From Streptomyces hygroscopicus subsp. hygroscopicus (GTDB taxonomy: Bacteria; Actinomycetota; Actinomycetes; Streptomycetales; Streptomycetaceae), in NCBI RefSeq assembly GCF_001553455.1, contig NZ_BBOX01000097.1:1-64000 (forward strand): a stretch of 64,000 nt of DNA. Reading direction: 5' to 3'. Position 1 is the first letter of the stretch; the number at the start of each line of letters is the position of its first letter. This document shows, piece after piece, positions 54,849-63,193 of this stretch. Below the pieces are notes generated by a model. That model searched no databases. It worked only from the letters and a program-made list of their open reading frames with translations, and was not told the origin of the DNA. Made by a program: the position numbers and the translations under genes.

Positions 54849-56558
54849 TCAGCCCGTGGCCGCCAGTGCCCACGCGCCGACGGCGAAGCACAGCACCGCG
54901 ACGATCAGGATCGAGACCACCGCCTTCCGGGACGGTCCGGGGCGCCGCCGTGCCGCACGGGGAACCTGCGGCCGCTGGGCGGTGTAAGGACGAGTAGAGG
55001 GAAATTCACGCGGGGGCGGCGCCGGGGTCGGAGTCGGAGTCGGCGTGGGTGTGGGAATCGGAGCGGAAGCGGGGGTGGGCGTATGCGGGTGCGCGTGCTG
55101 CACCGGTTGTACGGAGTGTGGGGGCTGTGGTGCGTGGTGCGAATGGTGCACGGGCGGCTGAGGGGCCAGTGGGAGCGGGGCCGCGGTCGAGGGGGTCGGC
55201 GGGGCCGGCGGATGGGACATCGACGGCTGCCGGGCCGGCGGGGGCGGGGTCCCGGGCTGGGCGGCCGGTGGCGGGGGCGTCGGTGTCGGTGTCGGTGGGT
55301 TCGCGGGCTGCGGTGGTGGGGTCCGGGGAGGTGGCGTCCGGCTCAGCGGCGCCTGGGTGTGCGGGGGCTCGGCGTGCGGGACGTGATGTTGGGAGGACGG
55401 AGTCCCGGTGTGCGGGCTCTGACCGGAAGGGGCCTCGGCATGTGGTATTCGTGGCTGGTCGTTGCGGGGGAGCGGCGGCGGGAGGGTGAAGCTCCCGGTG
55501 TCGGACATGGACGGTGGCTGCGGGGCGGACGGCTGAGCGGGGGACACCTCGGCGGCCGGCCGAGGAAGCCCCGCCTCGTCGGACGGCTGAGAGGGCACCG
55601 CCCCGGCGGACGGCTGAGGCCGGGGCGGTGCCGCTCCGGCTTCCTGGGGTGGGTCGGTCTTCGCATGCCGACGGCCCGGCCGGGTGGGGCCGTTGAGGCC
55701 GAAGCCGGCGGGCAGCGGTCCGAGATGGTCGAAGACCTCGATGGCCTCGTCGTCCAGATCGGCCTCGGGCAGCAGGTCGACCGCCGTCGTCAGCGCCTTC
55801 CGCGCTCCCGTGGCGGTGCGGAACCGGTCCTCGGGGTCCGGCTGCAGCAGACCCGCGACCACCTGCCACAGCGGTTCGGGCACTCCGGTGGGAGCGTTCG
55901 GCACCCCCTGCTCGAAGAGCTTGACGAGCGCCTCCGCGTCCGGCTTGTGCCCGTTGAGCAGATAGAGCGTCACCAGCCCGACGGCGAAGAGGTCCGCCGG
56001 GAAGTCCGGATCCTCGCCCATCATCTGCTCGGGTGCGAAGTAACCGGGCGTGCCCATGACGTAGTTGGCCTCGGTGAGGCGGGGCTCGCCCTTGGTCAGC
56101 GCGATGCCGAAGTCGGACAGCCGGACATGCGGTCGCCCGGTCCCGGTGGCTTCCAGCAGGATGTTCGCGGGTTTGATGTCCCGGTGCACCACATTCTCGG
56201 CGTGCACCGCCGCCAGTCCGGAGAGCAACTGGTCGAGCAGGGTGCACACATAACGCGGCGGCAGCGGGCCGTAGTCGCCGATGAGATGGGCGAACGAGCC
56301 GCCGCCCACCAGGTCCATGGTGAACAGGACCTTGTCGTCGTCGGCCGCCCAGCTGGCCGGTGCCAGCACATGGGGGTGATCGATCCGCAGGGCCTGTTCC
56401 CGGACGAAGCGCAGCAGCGTATGGGCGTCGCGCTGCTGGAGCACCTTCGCTGCCACGTACCGCCGGCGGCGGTGGTCCCAGACGCGCCATACGGCGCCCA
56501 CGCCCCCGCGCCCGATCGGGTCCACCAGCTCGTACCGGCCCGCGAAGATCTCACCCAT
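54849..56558 (-). CDS. Hanks-type Ser/Thr protein kinase, membrane-anchored
   Basis: 569 residues. The kinase domain (about 1-265) is intact: Gly-rich GRGGVG (16-21), Lys38 in AAKVL, HRDIKPAN (catalytic Asp127), DFG (149-151) and APE. A very long Pro/His/Thr-rich linker (about 280-540) follows, with TPTPTPTP runs. One membrane helix closes the protein at the extreme C terminus with almost nothing outside, so no PASTA-type sensor. It lies 45 bp after an HTH gene on the same strand, forming a likely two-gene operon. Targets unknown. Confidence 0.92.
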   Translation of the reverse strand: MGEIFAGRYELVDPIGRGGVGAVWRVWDHRRRRYVAAKVLQQRDAHTLLRFVREQALRIDHPHVLAPASWAADDDKVLFTMDLVGGGSFAHLIGDYGPLPPRYVCTLLDQLLSGLAAVHAENVVHRDIKPANILLEATGTGRPHVRLSDFGIALTKGEPRLTEANYVMGTPGYFAPEQMMGEDPDFPADLFAVGLVTLYLLNGHKPDAEALVKLFEQGVPNAPTGVPEPLWQVVAGLLQPDPEDRFRTATGARKALTTAVDLLPEADLDDEAIEVFDHLGPLPAGFGLNGPTRPGRRHAKTDPPQEAGAAPPRPQPSAGAVPSQPSDEAGLPRPAAEVSPAQPSAPQPPSMSDTGSFTLPPPLPRNDQPRIPHAEAPSGQSPHTGTPSSQHHVPHAEPPHTQAPLSRTPPPRTPPPQPANPPTPTPTPPPPAAQPGTPPPPARQPSMSHPPAPPTPSTAAPLPLAPQPPVHHSHHAPQPPHSVQPVQHAHPHTPTPASAPIPTPTPTPTPTPAPPPREFPSTRPYTAQRPQVPRAARRRPGPSRKAVVSILIVAVLCFAVGAWALAATG

Positions 56559-56603
56559 CGCGCCGTGCCCGCCCCGTCATCGACTCGTCAGCAGTTCAGC
56601 CCG

Positions 56604-57149
56604 TCAGCTCTGGTGCGCCTCGTAGTGGGCGACCGCCTCGGCGGTCCGCCCGGCGCCGTACACACGGAGAAACTCTGCCAGCTCGGGGTGGGTGGGGGCG
56701 AGGGCGTCGGCAGCATCGATGATGTCCCCCGCCGCCGCCACGGACCGCAGCAGCGACTGGATCTCGCGCACCACTCGCCGTACGGTCGGGGCGCCCGTGC
56801 TCGCCGTGGTCTGGGTGGAGTTGAGCACCGAGCCGCCCGCGGACTTCTTGATCTCCTCCATGCGTTCGGCGGCCTCGGCGGCGCTGACCCTGCCGTCCGC
56901 CGCCTGGCTGGACAGCTCCTGCAGCGCCTGCACCCGCTGGACGACGGCGGGGTTGCCGATCTTGGCGCGCTGGCCGCTCATGAGCTGCGAGAGCATCGGT
57001 GCGGACAGACCGAGGACGGCGGCGAGGCGGGCCTGGTTGAGACCGAGATCATCGATGAGACGGCGAAAGAGCGCCCCCAGCGGCTCCCCGTACCAGCTGC
57101 GCTGAAGCTCCCGTGCGCGGGCGGTGGCATCCTGCTGTGTTGCGTCCAT
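56604..57149 (-). CDS. Helix-turn-helix DNA-binding protein
   Basis: 181 residues. After about 35 residues, LGLNQARLAAVLGLSAPMLSQLMSGQRAKI is an XRE-like HTH. A helical C-terminal half follows with SLLRSVAAAGDIIDAADALAPTHPELAEFLRVYGAG. ATG at 57147-57149 behind GGGGAGAG. It is upstream of and in line with the Ser/Thr kinase, and so could be a target of that kinase. A perfect 10 bp inverted repeat lies 70-106 bp upstream, over the divergent tRNA-Ala promoter. Regulated genes unknown. Confidence 0.82.
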   Translation of the reverse strand: MDATQQDATARARELQRSWYGEPLGALFRRLIDDLGLNQARLAAVLGLSAPMLSQLMSGQRAKIGNPAVVQRVQALQELSSQAADGRVSAAEAAERMEEIKKSAGGSVLNSTQTTASTGAPTVRRVVREIQSLLRSVAAAGDIIDAADALAPTHPELAEFLRVYGAGRTAEAVAHYEAHQS

Positions 57150-57218
57150 CTCGCTCTCCCCTTCGCTTCGCTGCCGCGAATCTTGCGTGGCATCCTACGG
57201 AGAGCGCTACGCACGAGC

Positions 57219-57255
57219 GATACCCGGTCGGGAAAGGTGCCCGGCACCGGGTATC
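57219..57255. promoter_or_regulatory. Inverted repeat over the tRNA-Ala promoter
   Basis: GATACCCGGT (57219-57228) and ACCGGGTATC (57246-57255) are exact complements separated by 17 bp. The right arm overlaps a -10-like TATCCT (57252-57257) of tRNA-Ala. The site lies between the divergent HTH gene and the tRNA. Confidence 0.55.
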
Positions 57256-57267
57256 CTGATCGGCGAC

Positions 57268-57340
57268 GGGGCCTTAGCTCAGTTGGTAGAGCGCCGTCTT
57301 TGCATGGCGGATGTCAGGAGTTCGACTCTCCTAGGCTCCA
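57268..57340 (+). tRNA. alaT: tRNA-Ala (anticodon TGC)
   Basis: 73 nt cloverleaf. Acceptor GGGGCCT with AGGCTCC contains the G3-U70 pair, the alanine identity element; discriminator A. D stem GCTC/GAGC; anticodon loop TTTGCAT gives TGC; T arm AGGAG-TTCGACT-CTCCT. CCA is not fully encoded. Confidence 0.98.
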
Positions 57341-57349
57341 CCTCCGTCA

Positions 57350-57390
57350 CCAGCCAGGACACCGTGTTCGGTGTCCTGGCTGGTTTGTTT
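57350..57390 (+). terminator. Intrinsic terminator after tRNA-Ala
   Basis: Perfect 14 bp stem CCAGCCAGGACACC (57350-57363) with its complement (57370-57383), a 6 nt loop and a TTTGTTT tail (57384-57390). A real T-tract is rare in this genome. Confidence 0.9.
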
Positions 57391-57527
57391 CACCGCTGAT
57401 ATCGGTGTTGCCACTCCTGGCATTGCCCCGCGCAACACCCGCGCGATGCTCCAAGGTGTTCCCCACAACTCGGGCAGACCGCCCGGGAGTCGTCTGATCG
57501 GCGCGGGCCGCCGTACAGGGGGACACG

Positions 57528-58679
57528 ATGGGTGATCTGCATCCGCTGGGCGAGAATCTGCCCGAGGAGTGCCGGGCGTTCGCTGTGGAGCTGAGGAAGC
57601 TGTTCCTCGGCCTGGATATCTCGGTGCGCAGGTACGCGGTGCGCAGACACCGGGACCCGAGCACCATCTCGCGATTTCTCAACGGCACCCGCATCCCGCC
57701 GTGGGAATTCGTCTTCGATCTGTTCGCCGATCTCGCGGCGCAGCGGGGCGTCGCCGCCACCCCCGCCGCCATCGAGCTGGTGCGGGAACTGCACCGGGCC
57801 GCGGTGCGCACCAGCCGCTCCCCCGGGCACGCCATGGAGATCCTTCAGATCCAGCTGGCCGACGCGGACCGGGACGCGCGGGTCTCCATGGCGCACCAGG
57901 ACGCGCTGGGCCAGGCGCTGCTGGACCGCAAGCATCGCATCGCCGATCTGGAGGTGCGGCTGAACCAGGCCGAGGCGGCCTGGGCCACGGAGCGTGCGCG
58001 GGCGGACGCGCTGGAGCGGGGTCTCCCGGGCCGGGAGGAGCTGATCAAGGAGCGGGACCTGCTGCGGCAGGAGGTGCGGCGGCTCACCGAGGAACTGGAG
58101 GAGGTACGGCGGCGGGGGCGGCTGGCGGAGGAGCGCTGTTCGGTCCTGGAGCGGCAGCTGGCCATGGTGGAGTCCCAGCGTCCGGCCGCGGTGCCCCAGC
58201 AGGAGGAGGAGCTCGGGGACCCGCAGGGGCCCGCGGCGCCCAGGCGGGGTACCGGGCTGCGGCCGAAGATCCTCGTGGTGGACGACCAGCAGAACAATCT
58301 GCTGGCCATGGAGGCCGTGCTGGCCACGCTCGACCAGCAGCTGGTGACCGCGACCTCCGGACAGGAAGCCCTCAAGGCACTGCTCGACCATGACGACTTC
58401 GCGGTGATCCTGCTGGATGTGCAGATGCCCGAGATGGACGGCTACGAGACGGCGGCCCATATCAAGCGGCGTCCCCGTAACCGCGACATCCCGATCATCT
58501 TCCTCACCGCGATGGGCGCCGATCCCGAGCACTCCTCACGGGGCTATGCGGCAGGTGCGGTGGACTACATGGCCAAGCCGTTCGACCCCTGGGCGCTGCG
58601 GGCCAAGGTCTCGGTCTTCACCGAGATCTTCCTGGAGCGGCGACAGCGCCGTTCCCAGGGGGAGGACCCCAGGGACTGA
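57528..58679 (+). CDS. HTH-coiled coil-receiver protein (orphan response regulator)
   Basis: 383 residues. The N-terminal part (about 10-95) has an XRE-like helix-turn-helix, SVRRYAVRRHRDPSTISRFLNGTRIPPWEFV. A long coiled coil (about 110-220) follows, rich in Glu, Arg and Leu. The C-terminal receiver domain (about 245-370) has VVDD, phospho-acceptor Asp about 296 in VILLDVQMPEMDGYE, FLTAMG and Lys about 349 in MAKPF. The receiver is last, the reverse of usual response regulators. No sensor kinase gene is near. An imperfect inverted repeat (57404-57411/57432-57439) lies upstream. Confidence 0.88.
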   Translation: MGDLHPLGENLPEECRAFAVELRKLFLGLDISVRRYAVRRHRDPSTISRFLNGTRIPPWEFVFDLFADLAAQRGVAATPAAIELVRELHRAAVRTSRSPGHAMEILQIQLADADRDARVSMAHQDALGQALLDRKHRIADLEVRLNQAEAAWATERARADALERGLPGREELIKERDLLRQEVRRLTEELEEVRRRGRLAEERCSVLERQLAMVESQRPAAVPQQEEELGDPQGPAAPRRGTGLRPKILVVDDQQNNLLAMEAVLATLDQQLVTATSGQEALKALLDHDDFAVILLDVQMPEMDGYETAAHIKRRPRNRDIPIIFLTAMGADPEHSSRGYAAGAVDYMAKPFDPWALRAKVSVFTEIFLERRQRRSQGEDPRD

Positions 58680-59020
58680 GCAGCGATGGCCCGGTCCGAT
58701 GGCTCGGTCCGGGGTCCGGTCCGATGGCCTGGTCCGGGGCGCGGCCGGTCCCCTGTACCGCCACGGCCCGGACCGGAGTCAGGGAAACCACAGCTTGGGC
58801 CGTGGTGGGCCCGGTGGACCGGAGCCCGGGCTGAGCTGGGGCGGGTGGACCGGAAAACTGGGCCGTTCCCGGTCTGGTGGACCGGAGCCTGAGCCGGGCC
58901 CGGATTGGGCCGGGCCCGAGCCCCGGGTTGGCCCGGAGCCCGGAACGGCCGAGGGGCGGGGATCAACAGATCGCCCGCCCCTCGTGAAGGGCCCGCCGCC
59001 GGCCGGTGGCGCCGACCGGC
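58680..59020. repeat. Low-complexity non-coding region with short direct repeats
   Basis: Between the receiver gene and a DUF5324-type gene. GGTCCGATGGC and GTGGACCGGA units recur several times (for example around 58689-58750 and 58813-58880) among CCGGGCC runs. No gene is supported here. Confidence 0.5.
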
Positions 59021-59055
59021 GTCCGGCGCCACCGGGTGCCGCGGTGGCGCCGGAC
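59021..59055 (-). terminator. Hairpin terminator for the DUF5324-type gene
   Basis: Perfect 13 bp stem GTCCGGCGCCACC (59021-59033) with its complement (59043-59055), just past the stop codon at 59066 on the minus strand. Confidence 0.75.
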
Positions 59056-59065
59056 ACGGCGCCGT

Positions 59066-59788
59066 TCAGCGCTCGTCGTCCCTGCGGGCCTCGGCCTCGG
59101 CCTGCTTGGCCTGCACTTCGGGGTCGAGGGCGCTCTGATCGCTGCCGTCCACCGCCGAAAGCCGCTCGCGGTCGCCCACCTCGGTCGCCGCCGGGGGCTC
59201 GACCAGCCAGTCGGGGTTGGCCTGCTTGTCCCACCACTTCCACGCGGCGAAGACGCCCGCGCCGACCAGCCCGACCAAGGCCGCCCGCTTGGCGACACGG
59301 GCGGCACGGGCCCGGCGGCGGTGCTTCCTGGCCAGCTTCTCGATCTCCGCGGCCGTCACATGGGTGCGCAGCGCCGCGATGGCCGCCGACGTGCGGACGA
59401 CCGCCTCCTCGCGTGCCGGTCCGGTGGCGGCGCGGACTCCGGCCACCGCCTGCTCCACTCGCGGTCCGGTGTAGTGGGCGGCCTGGCGTGCGGCCTTACG
59501 GGTGCGCCTGGCGGCCCGTGTGGCGGCCGCGTCCACCTTCGGCGGCAGGGTGCCGCGGGCCTGGTTGAGCCGTGGTGCGATATGCGCGTGGTATTGAGCA
59601 CCGGCCGTGCACCGGGCCTGGTGCGCCGCGTTCGAGACCTTCGGCGCCAGCACGACGCGGGCTTCGTGTGCGTAGCGCGCTGCGGTGTCCTTGGCCGTGC
59701 CGGCGTAGGGCGCCACCGCCTCCGCGGCGTGCAGGACGCTGCCCTTGGCTGTGCCGGTCGCGGCTCGCACGCTGTCAATGCGGGTCAC
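59066..59788 (-). CDS. Ala-rich membrane protein, DUF5324-type
   Basis: 240 residues. The N-terminal two thirds is a long run of amphipathic Ala/Arg-rich helices (TRIDSVRAATGTAKGSVLHAAEAVAPYAGTAKDTAARYAHEAR...), resembling LEA-like or YtxH-like proteins. One hydrophobic segment with Trp (about 165-185: KRAALVGLVGAGVFAAWKWW) follows, then an acidic tail. As I recall this matches a Streptomyces family named DUF5324. Function unknown. Confidence 0.75.
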   Translation of the reverse strand: MTRIDSVRAATGTAKGSVLHAAEAVAPYAGTAKDTAARYAHEARVVLAPKVSNAAHQARCTAGAQYHAHIAPRLNQARGTLPPKVDAAATRAARRTRKAARQAAHYTGPRVEQAVAGVRAATGPAREEAVVRTSAAIAALRTHVTAAEIEKLARKHRRRARAARVAKRAALVGLVGAGVFAAWKWWDKQANPDWLVEPPAATEVGDRERLSAVDGSDQSALDPEVQAKQAEAEARRDDER

Positions 59789-59913
59789 GGGATCCTCCTC
59801 CTCGGTGGCGTGGTCAAGCTCCGGGGTTCAGAGTCGTGCGCTGTCGTTGTGCGCTCTATTTGCGCAGTTTCGTGTTTCCATCCCAAGAAAGATCATGCCT
59901 GTTTGTGGAGATC

Positions 59914-59954
59914 ATGCCCGATAGGCAGCACACCCGGCATGCGAGATCGGGCAT
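59914..59954. repeat. Inverted repeat in the ppi upstream gap
   Basis: ATGCCCGAT (59914-59922) and ATCGGGCAT (59946-59954), 23 bp apart. A direct repeat GATCATGCC lies at about 59891 and 59910. It sits between the divergent DUF5324-type and ppi genes and could be a regulatory dyad. Confidence 0.4.
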
Positions 59955-60085
59955 CCGGGTCATAGGGAGGATTCTCCCGGAAACCGCGCGGATCGGCGCG
60001 CCCGGCGCCGCCTCCGCGGCTACTCGTCGCCCTCGGGTCCGTGCGAGGATCAGGAGACGGAAGTGAAAACGATGGAAGGTTGATC

Positions 60086-60619
60086 GTGGCCGAGCAGCTT
60101 TACGCCACCCTGAAGACGAACAATGGCGACATCGTGGTCCGGCTGCTGCCGAACCACGCCCCCAAGACGGTCAAGAACTTCGTGGAGCTGGCCGAGGGCA
60201 GCCGCGAGTGGACCCACCCGGCCACTGGCAAGAAGGCCAAGGAGAAGCTCTACGACGGCACCGTCTTCCACCGGGTGATCAGCGGTTTCATGATCCAGGG
60301 CGGTGACCCGCTGGGTAACGGGACCGGTGGCCCCGGCTATGAGTTCGGTGACGAGTTCCACCCGGACCTGGCCTTCAACAAGCCGTACCTGCTGGCGATG
60401 GCCAACGCCGGCCCGGGCACCAACGGCTCGCAGTTCTTCATCACGGTCGCCCCGACCGCGTGGCTGACCGGTAAGCACACCATCTTCGGCGAGGTCGCCG
60501 ACGAGGGCAGCAAGAAGGTCGTCGACGCGATCGCGGGCACTGCGACCAACCCGCGCACCGACCGTCCGCTCCAGGACGTCGTCATCGAGTCGGTCGTCGT
60601 GGAGACCCGCGAGGGCTGA
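60086..60619 (+). CDS. ppiA: Peptidyl-prolyl cis-trans isomerase, cyclophilin type
   Basis: 177 residues from a GTG behind GGAAGG. It speeds up proline isomerisation during folding. FHRVISGFMIQGGDP, MANAGPGTNGSQFFI and the W in PTAWLTGKHTIFGEV are the cyclophilin active-site stretches. No signal peptide, so cytoplasmic. A 15 bp-stem terminator follows. Confidence 0.96.
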   Translation: MAEQLYATLKTNNGDIVVRLLPNHAPKTVKNFVELAEGSREWTHPATGKKAKEKLYDGTVFHRVISGFMIQGGDPLGNGTGGPGYEFGDEFHPDLAFNKPYLLAMANAGPGTNGSQFFITVAPTAWLTGKHTIFGEVADEGSKKVVDAIAGTATNPRTDRPLQDVVIESVVVETREG

Positions 60620-60636
60620 GCCCGTACGGGGAACTT

Positions 60637-60674
60637 TCCCGCCCCGCTTGTCCGTGTGAACAAGCGGGGCGGGA
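60637..60674 (+). terminator. Hairpin terminator after ppiA
   Basis: Perfect 15 bp stem TCCCGCCCCGCTTGT (60637-60651) with its complement (60660-60674). Confidence 0.85.
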
Positions 60675-60717
60675 GAACGCGTGACCGGAAGAGGACGAGG
60701 GGGGCGAGGGGAACACC

Positions 60718-61602
60718 ATGGAGGACCAGGCGGTCTGTTGTTACCGGCACCCACAGCGGGAGACCGGCATCAGCTGCACCCGCTGTGAGCGCCCGATCTG
60801 CCCCGAGTGCATGATCAGTGCCTCTGTGGGGTTCCACTGTCCCGAGTGCGTGAGCGGACGGGTGTCCGCCGGGTCCGGCGCCTCGGCCGCCGGTCCCCCG
60901 CCGGGCGCCGCCCGGCCGCGCACCGTGGCCGGTGGCACGATCACCTCGGACCCCCGGCTGATCACCAAGATCCTGCTCGCGGTGAACATCGCGATCTGGC
61001 TGGCGGTGCTGTCCGCGGGCGACCGGCTGGTGAACGATCTCGACCTGGTCGGCCGGGCCTACGACCCCGGTGCGGGGCAGATCGTCGGTGTCGCCGAGGG
61101 CCAGTGGTGGCGGCTGGTGACCTCGGTCTTCCTCCATCAGCAGCTGATGCACATCGCCTTCAACATGCTCTCGCTGTGGTGGATCGGCGGGCCGCTGGAG
61201 GCCGCTCTCGGCCGCGCCCGCTTCATCGTGCTCTATCTGCTGTCGGGCCTGGGCGGCAGCGCGCTGTCGTATCTGCTGGCCGCGCAGAACCAGCCGTCGC
61301 TGGGCGCCTCCGGCGCGATCTTCGGCCTGCTCGGCGCCACCGCCGTGCTGATGCGCCGGCTGAACTACGACATGCGGCCGGTCATCGCGCTGCTGGCGCT
61401 GAACCTGCTCTTCACCTTCACCTGGTCCGGTATCGCCTGGCAGGCCCATGTCGGCGGCCTGGTCGTGGGCACCGTGGTGGCGTACGGGATGGTGCACGCC
61501 CCCCGGGAGAAGCGGGCGCTGGTGCAGCGGGGGACCTGCGCCCTGATGCTGCTGGCGATCGTCGCCGTGGTGTGGATCCGGACGATGCAACTGACCGGCT
61601 GA
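60718..61602 (+). CDS. Rhomboid family intramembrane serine protease with N-terminal zinc-binding head
   Basis: 294 residues. A Cys/His-rich head (Cys8, His11, Cys20, Cys23, Cys28, Cys31, His40, Cys41, Cys44), like a B-box zinc fold, precedes six or seven membrane helices. Catalytic residues of rhomboids are present: GASGAIFG (Ser198) and His244 in WQAHVGGLVVG; the WWRLVTSVFLHQQLMHIAFNM stretch is also typical. It cuts membrane helices within the bilayer; targets unknown. It lies downstream of ppiA and before a DnaA-box cluster. Confidence 0.92.
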   Translation: MEDQAVCCYRHPQRETGISCTRCERPICPECMISASVGFHCPECVSGRVSAGSGASAAGPPPGAARPRTVAGGTITSDPRLITKILLAVNIAIWLAVLSAGDRLVNDLDLVGRAYDPGAGQIVGVAEGQWWRLVTSVFLHQQLMHIAFNMLSLWWIGGPLEAALGRARFIVLYLLSGLGGSALSYLLAAQNQPSLGASGAIFGLLGATAVLMRRLNYDMRPVIALLALNLLFTFTWSGIAWQAHVGGLVVGTVVAYGMVHAPREKRALVQRGTCALMLLAIVAVVWIRTMQLTG

Positions 61603-61714
61603 GCGGGGCGGCCGGCCGGCGCTCGGCGGCCACCCCTGAGCCGGTTCCTCCGTGCGGCCTTCGGACGGGTCCCCGACGATCTCCGGTGGTCCTGACCGAG
61701 CCGGGTTCGGTCAG

Positions 61715-61913
61715 TTGTCCACAGCACGTGGTGGATCTTGCGCAACCTGTGGAGAACGTGCGTACGACCCCCGACTGACCTGCGTTTTCGCAGGAAGACG
61801 GGGGTGTGGGTGATCGAACAGATGGACCTCGCCGGTCACACCGGCGTCAACGCGGCAGAGGTTATCCACAGATCTTCTGAGTTTTCCCCGACTGTGGATA
61901 ACCCTGTGGACAG
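61715..61913. promoter_or_regulatory. DnaA-box cluster between rhomboid and crgA genes
   Basis: Boxes: 61715-61723 TTGTCCACA (perfect), 61748-61756 (minus, TTCTCCACA), 61862-61870 TTATCCACA (perfect), 61893-61901 (minus, TTATCCACA, perfect) and 61905-61913 (minus, CTGTCCACA). The 363 bp gap 61603-61965 has no gene. Three perfect boxes make this stronger per box than oriC itself. It lies about 19 kb right of oriC. Confidence 0.8.
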
Positions 61914-61965
61914 CCTGGGGACAGGCTGGGGGAAAGCCCTGGGGAAGGCGGTGGGGACAGCCGGG

Positions 61966-62223
61966 TCACTTCCACTGGGTGGAGACGACGAACCCCGCGG
62001 CGATGAAGCCGAAGCCGACCACGATGTTCCAGTTGCCCAGGGACTCGACCGGCATGTCCCCCGTGGTCACGTAGAAGATGACGATCCACGCGAGGCCGAT
62101 CAGGAACATCGCCAGCATCAGCGGTGCCACCCACCGGCGGCCACTGTTCAGGTTGATGCTGGCTGCCTGCTTCGCCGGCGGCGGCGTGAAGTCGTCCTTC
62201 TTGCGGATCCGTGACTTCGGCAC
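61966..62223 (-). CDS. crgA: Cell division protein CrgA
   Basis: 85 residues from a GTG at 62221-62223 behind AGGAGAG. It starts [15 protein letters not shown] and has two membrane helices, [24 protein letters not shown] and [22 protein letters not shown], exactly the CrgA pattern. CrgA helps place FtsZ and septal synthesis; in Streptomyces it affects sporulation septation. Divergent from the DUF881 gene. A DnaA-box cluster lies just past its end. Confidence 0.95.
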   Translation of the reverse strand: MPKSRIRKKDDFTPPPAKQAASINLNSGRRWVAPLMLAMFLIGLAWIVIFYVTTGDMPVESLGNWNIVVGFGFIAAGFVVSTQWK

Positions 62224-62368
62224 GAGGAACTCTCCTGTCGATGCGCTGCGTGACCGCGCGGGGATGTGTACGGACGGCGCCGGGGCGGGACAGCGACGGG
62301 GACCACGTCCCTCCCCCACATGTCGGTTAGCGTAGTCCTTCCGCGGCGTCGTAAGGAGTAAGGGTACG

Positions 62369-63139
62369 TTGAGCAATTCCGCTGACTCCCCCACCCCGGG
62401 CTTCCGCCGCCCCCGGTTCCGGCCCGTCCGGCTGCTGACCGCCGCGGTCTTCGCGCTGGCCGGAGTGATCTTCTGGACCAGTTTCAACACGGCGCAGGGC
62501 ACCAACCTCCGCAGCGATGAATCGATGCTGCGGCTCTCCGACCTCATCCAGGAACGCAGCCGCAAGAACGGCGACCTGGCCGACAGTAACGCGAGGATAC
62601 GTTCCGACGTCGACGCCCTCGCCCGGCGGGACAACGGCAGCACCCGGGCCGAGCGCCGTCGGCTCGCCGGTCTGGAGGGGACCGCCGGCACCAGGAAGCT
62701 CAGCGGCCCCGGGCTCACCGTCACCCTCACCGACGCCCCGCCGAACGCGACTCCGCTGATCCCCGGTGTCCCGGACCCCCAGCCCAACGATCTCGTCATC
62801 CACCAGCAGGATCTGCAGGCCGTGGTCAACGCGCTGTGGCAGGGCGGCGCCAAGGGGATCAAGGTCATGGACCAGCGGCTGATCTCCACCAGCGCGGTGC
62901 GCTGCGTGGGCAACACCCTGATCCTGCAGGGCCAGGTCTACTCCCCGCCCTACAAGGTGACCGCCGTCGGCGACCGGGGCAGGCTGCGCGCCGCCCTCGC
63001 CGCCTCGCCCGCGATCCGGAACTACCGCAGCTATGTCGACGCGTACGGCCTCGGCTGGAAAGTCGACCAGCACGACACGGTGACTCTTCCGGGCTACTCC
63101 GGCACAGTGGACCTGCACCAGGCACAGCCCATCGAATAG
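62369..63139 (+). CDS. DUF881 (YlxW-like) membrane-anchored protein
   Basis: 256 residues from a TTG behind AAGGAGTAAGG. One N-terminal helix (about 20-40), a coiled stretch with [28 protein letters not shown], and the DUF881 domain with [41 protein letters not shown] and [22 protein letters not shown]. Type II topology with the domain outside. Found next to crgA and sortase genes in actinobacteria; role unknown but likely in division or the envelope. Confidence 0.88.
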   Translation: MSNSADSPTPGFRRPRFRPVRLLTAAVFALAGVIFWTSFNTAQGTNLRSDESMLRLSDLIQERSRKNGDLADSNARIRSDVDALARRDNGSTRAERRRLAGLEGTAGTRKLSGPGLTVTLTDAPPNATPLIPGVPDPQPNDLVIHQQDLQAVVNALWQGGAKGIKVMDQRLISTSAVRCVGNTLILQGQVYSPPYKVTAVGDRGRLRAALAASPAIRNYRSYVDAYGLGWKVDQHDTVTLPGYSGTVDLHQAQPIE

Positions 63140-63193
63140 CGCCGCGGACACCGGTACGCGTCACCGGGACAGCGGGGCGGACAGTGGGGGCCG

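Noticed and set aside
54642..57497. 951-codon plus-strand frame opposite the Ser/Thr kinase
   Set aside because: It is the shadow of the kinase and HTH genes, runs through tRNA-Ala and has no recognisable domain.
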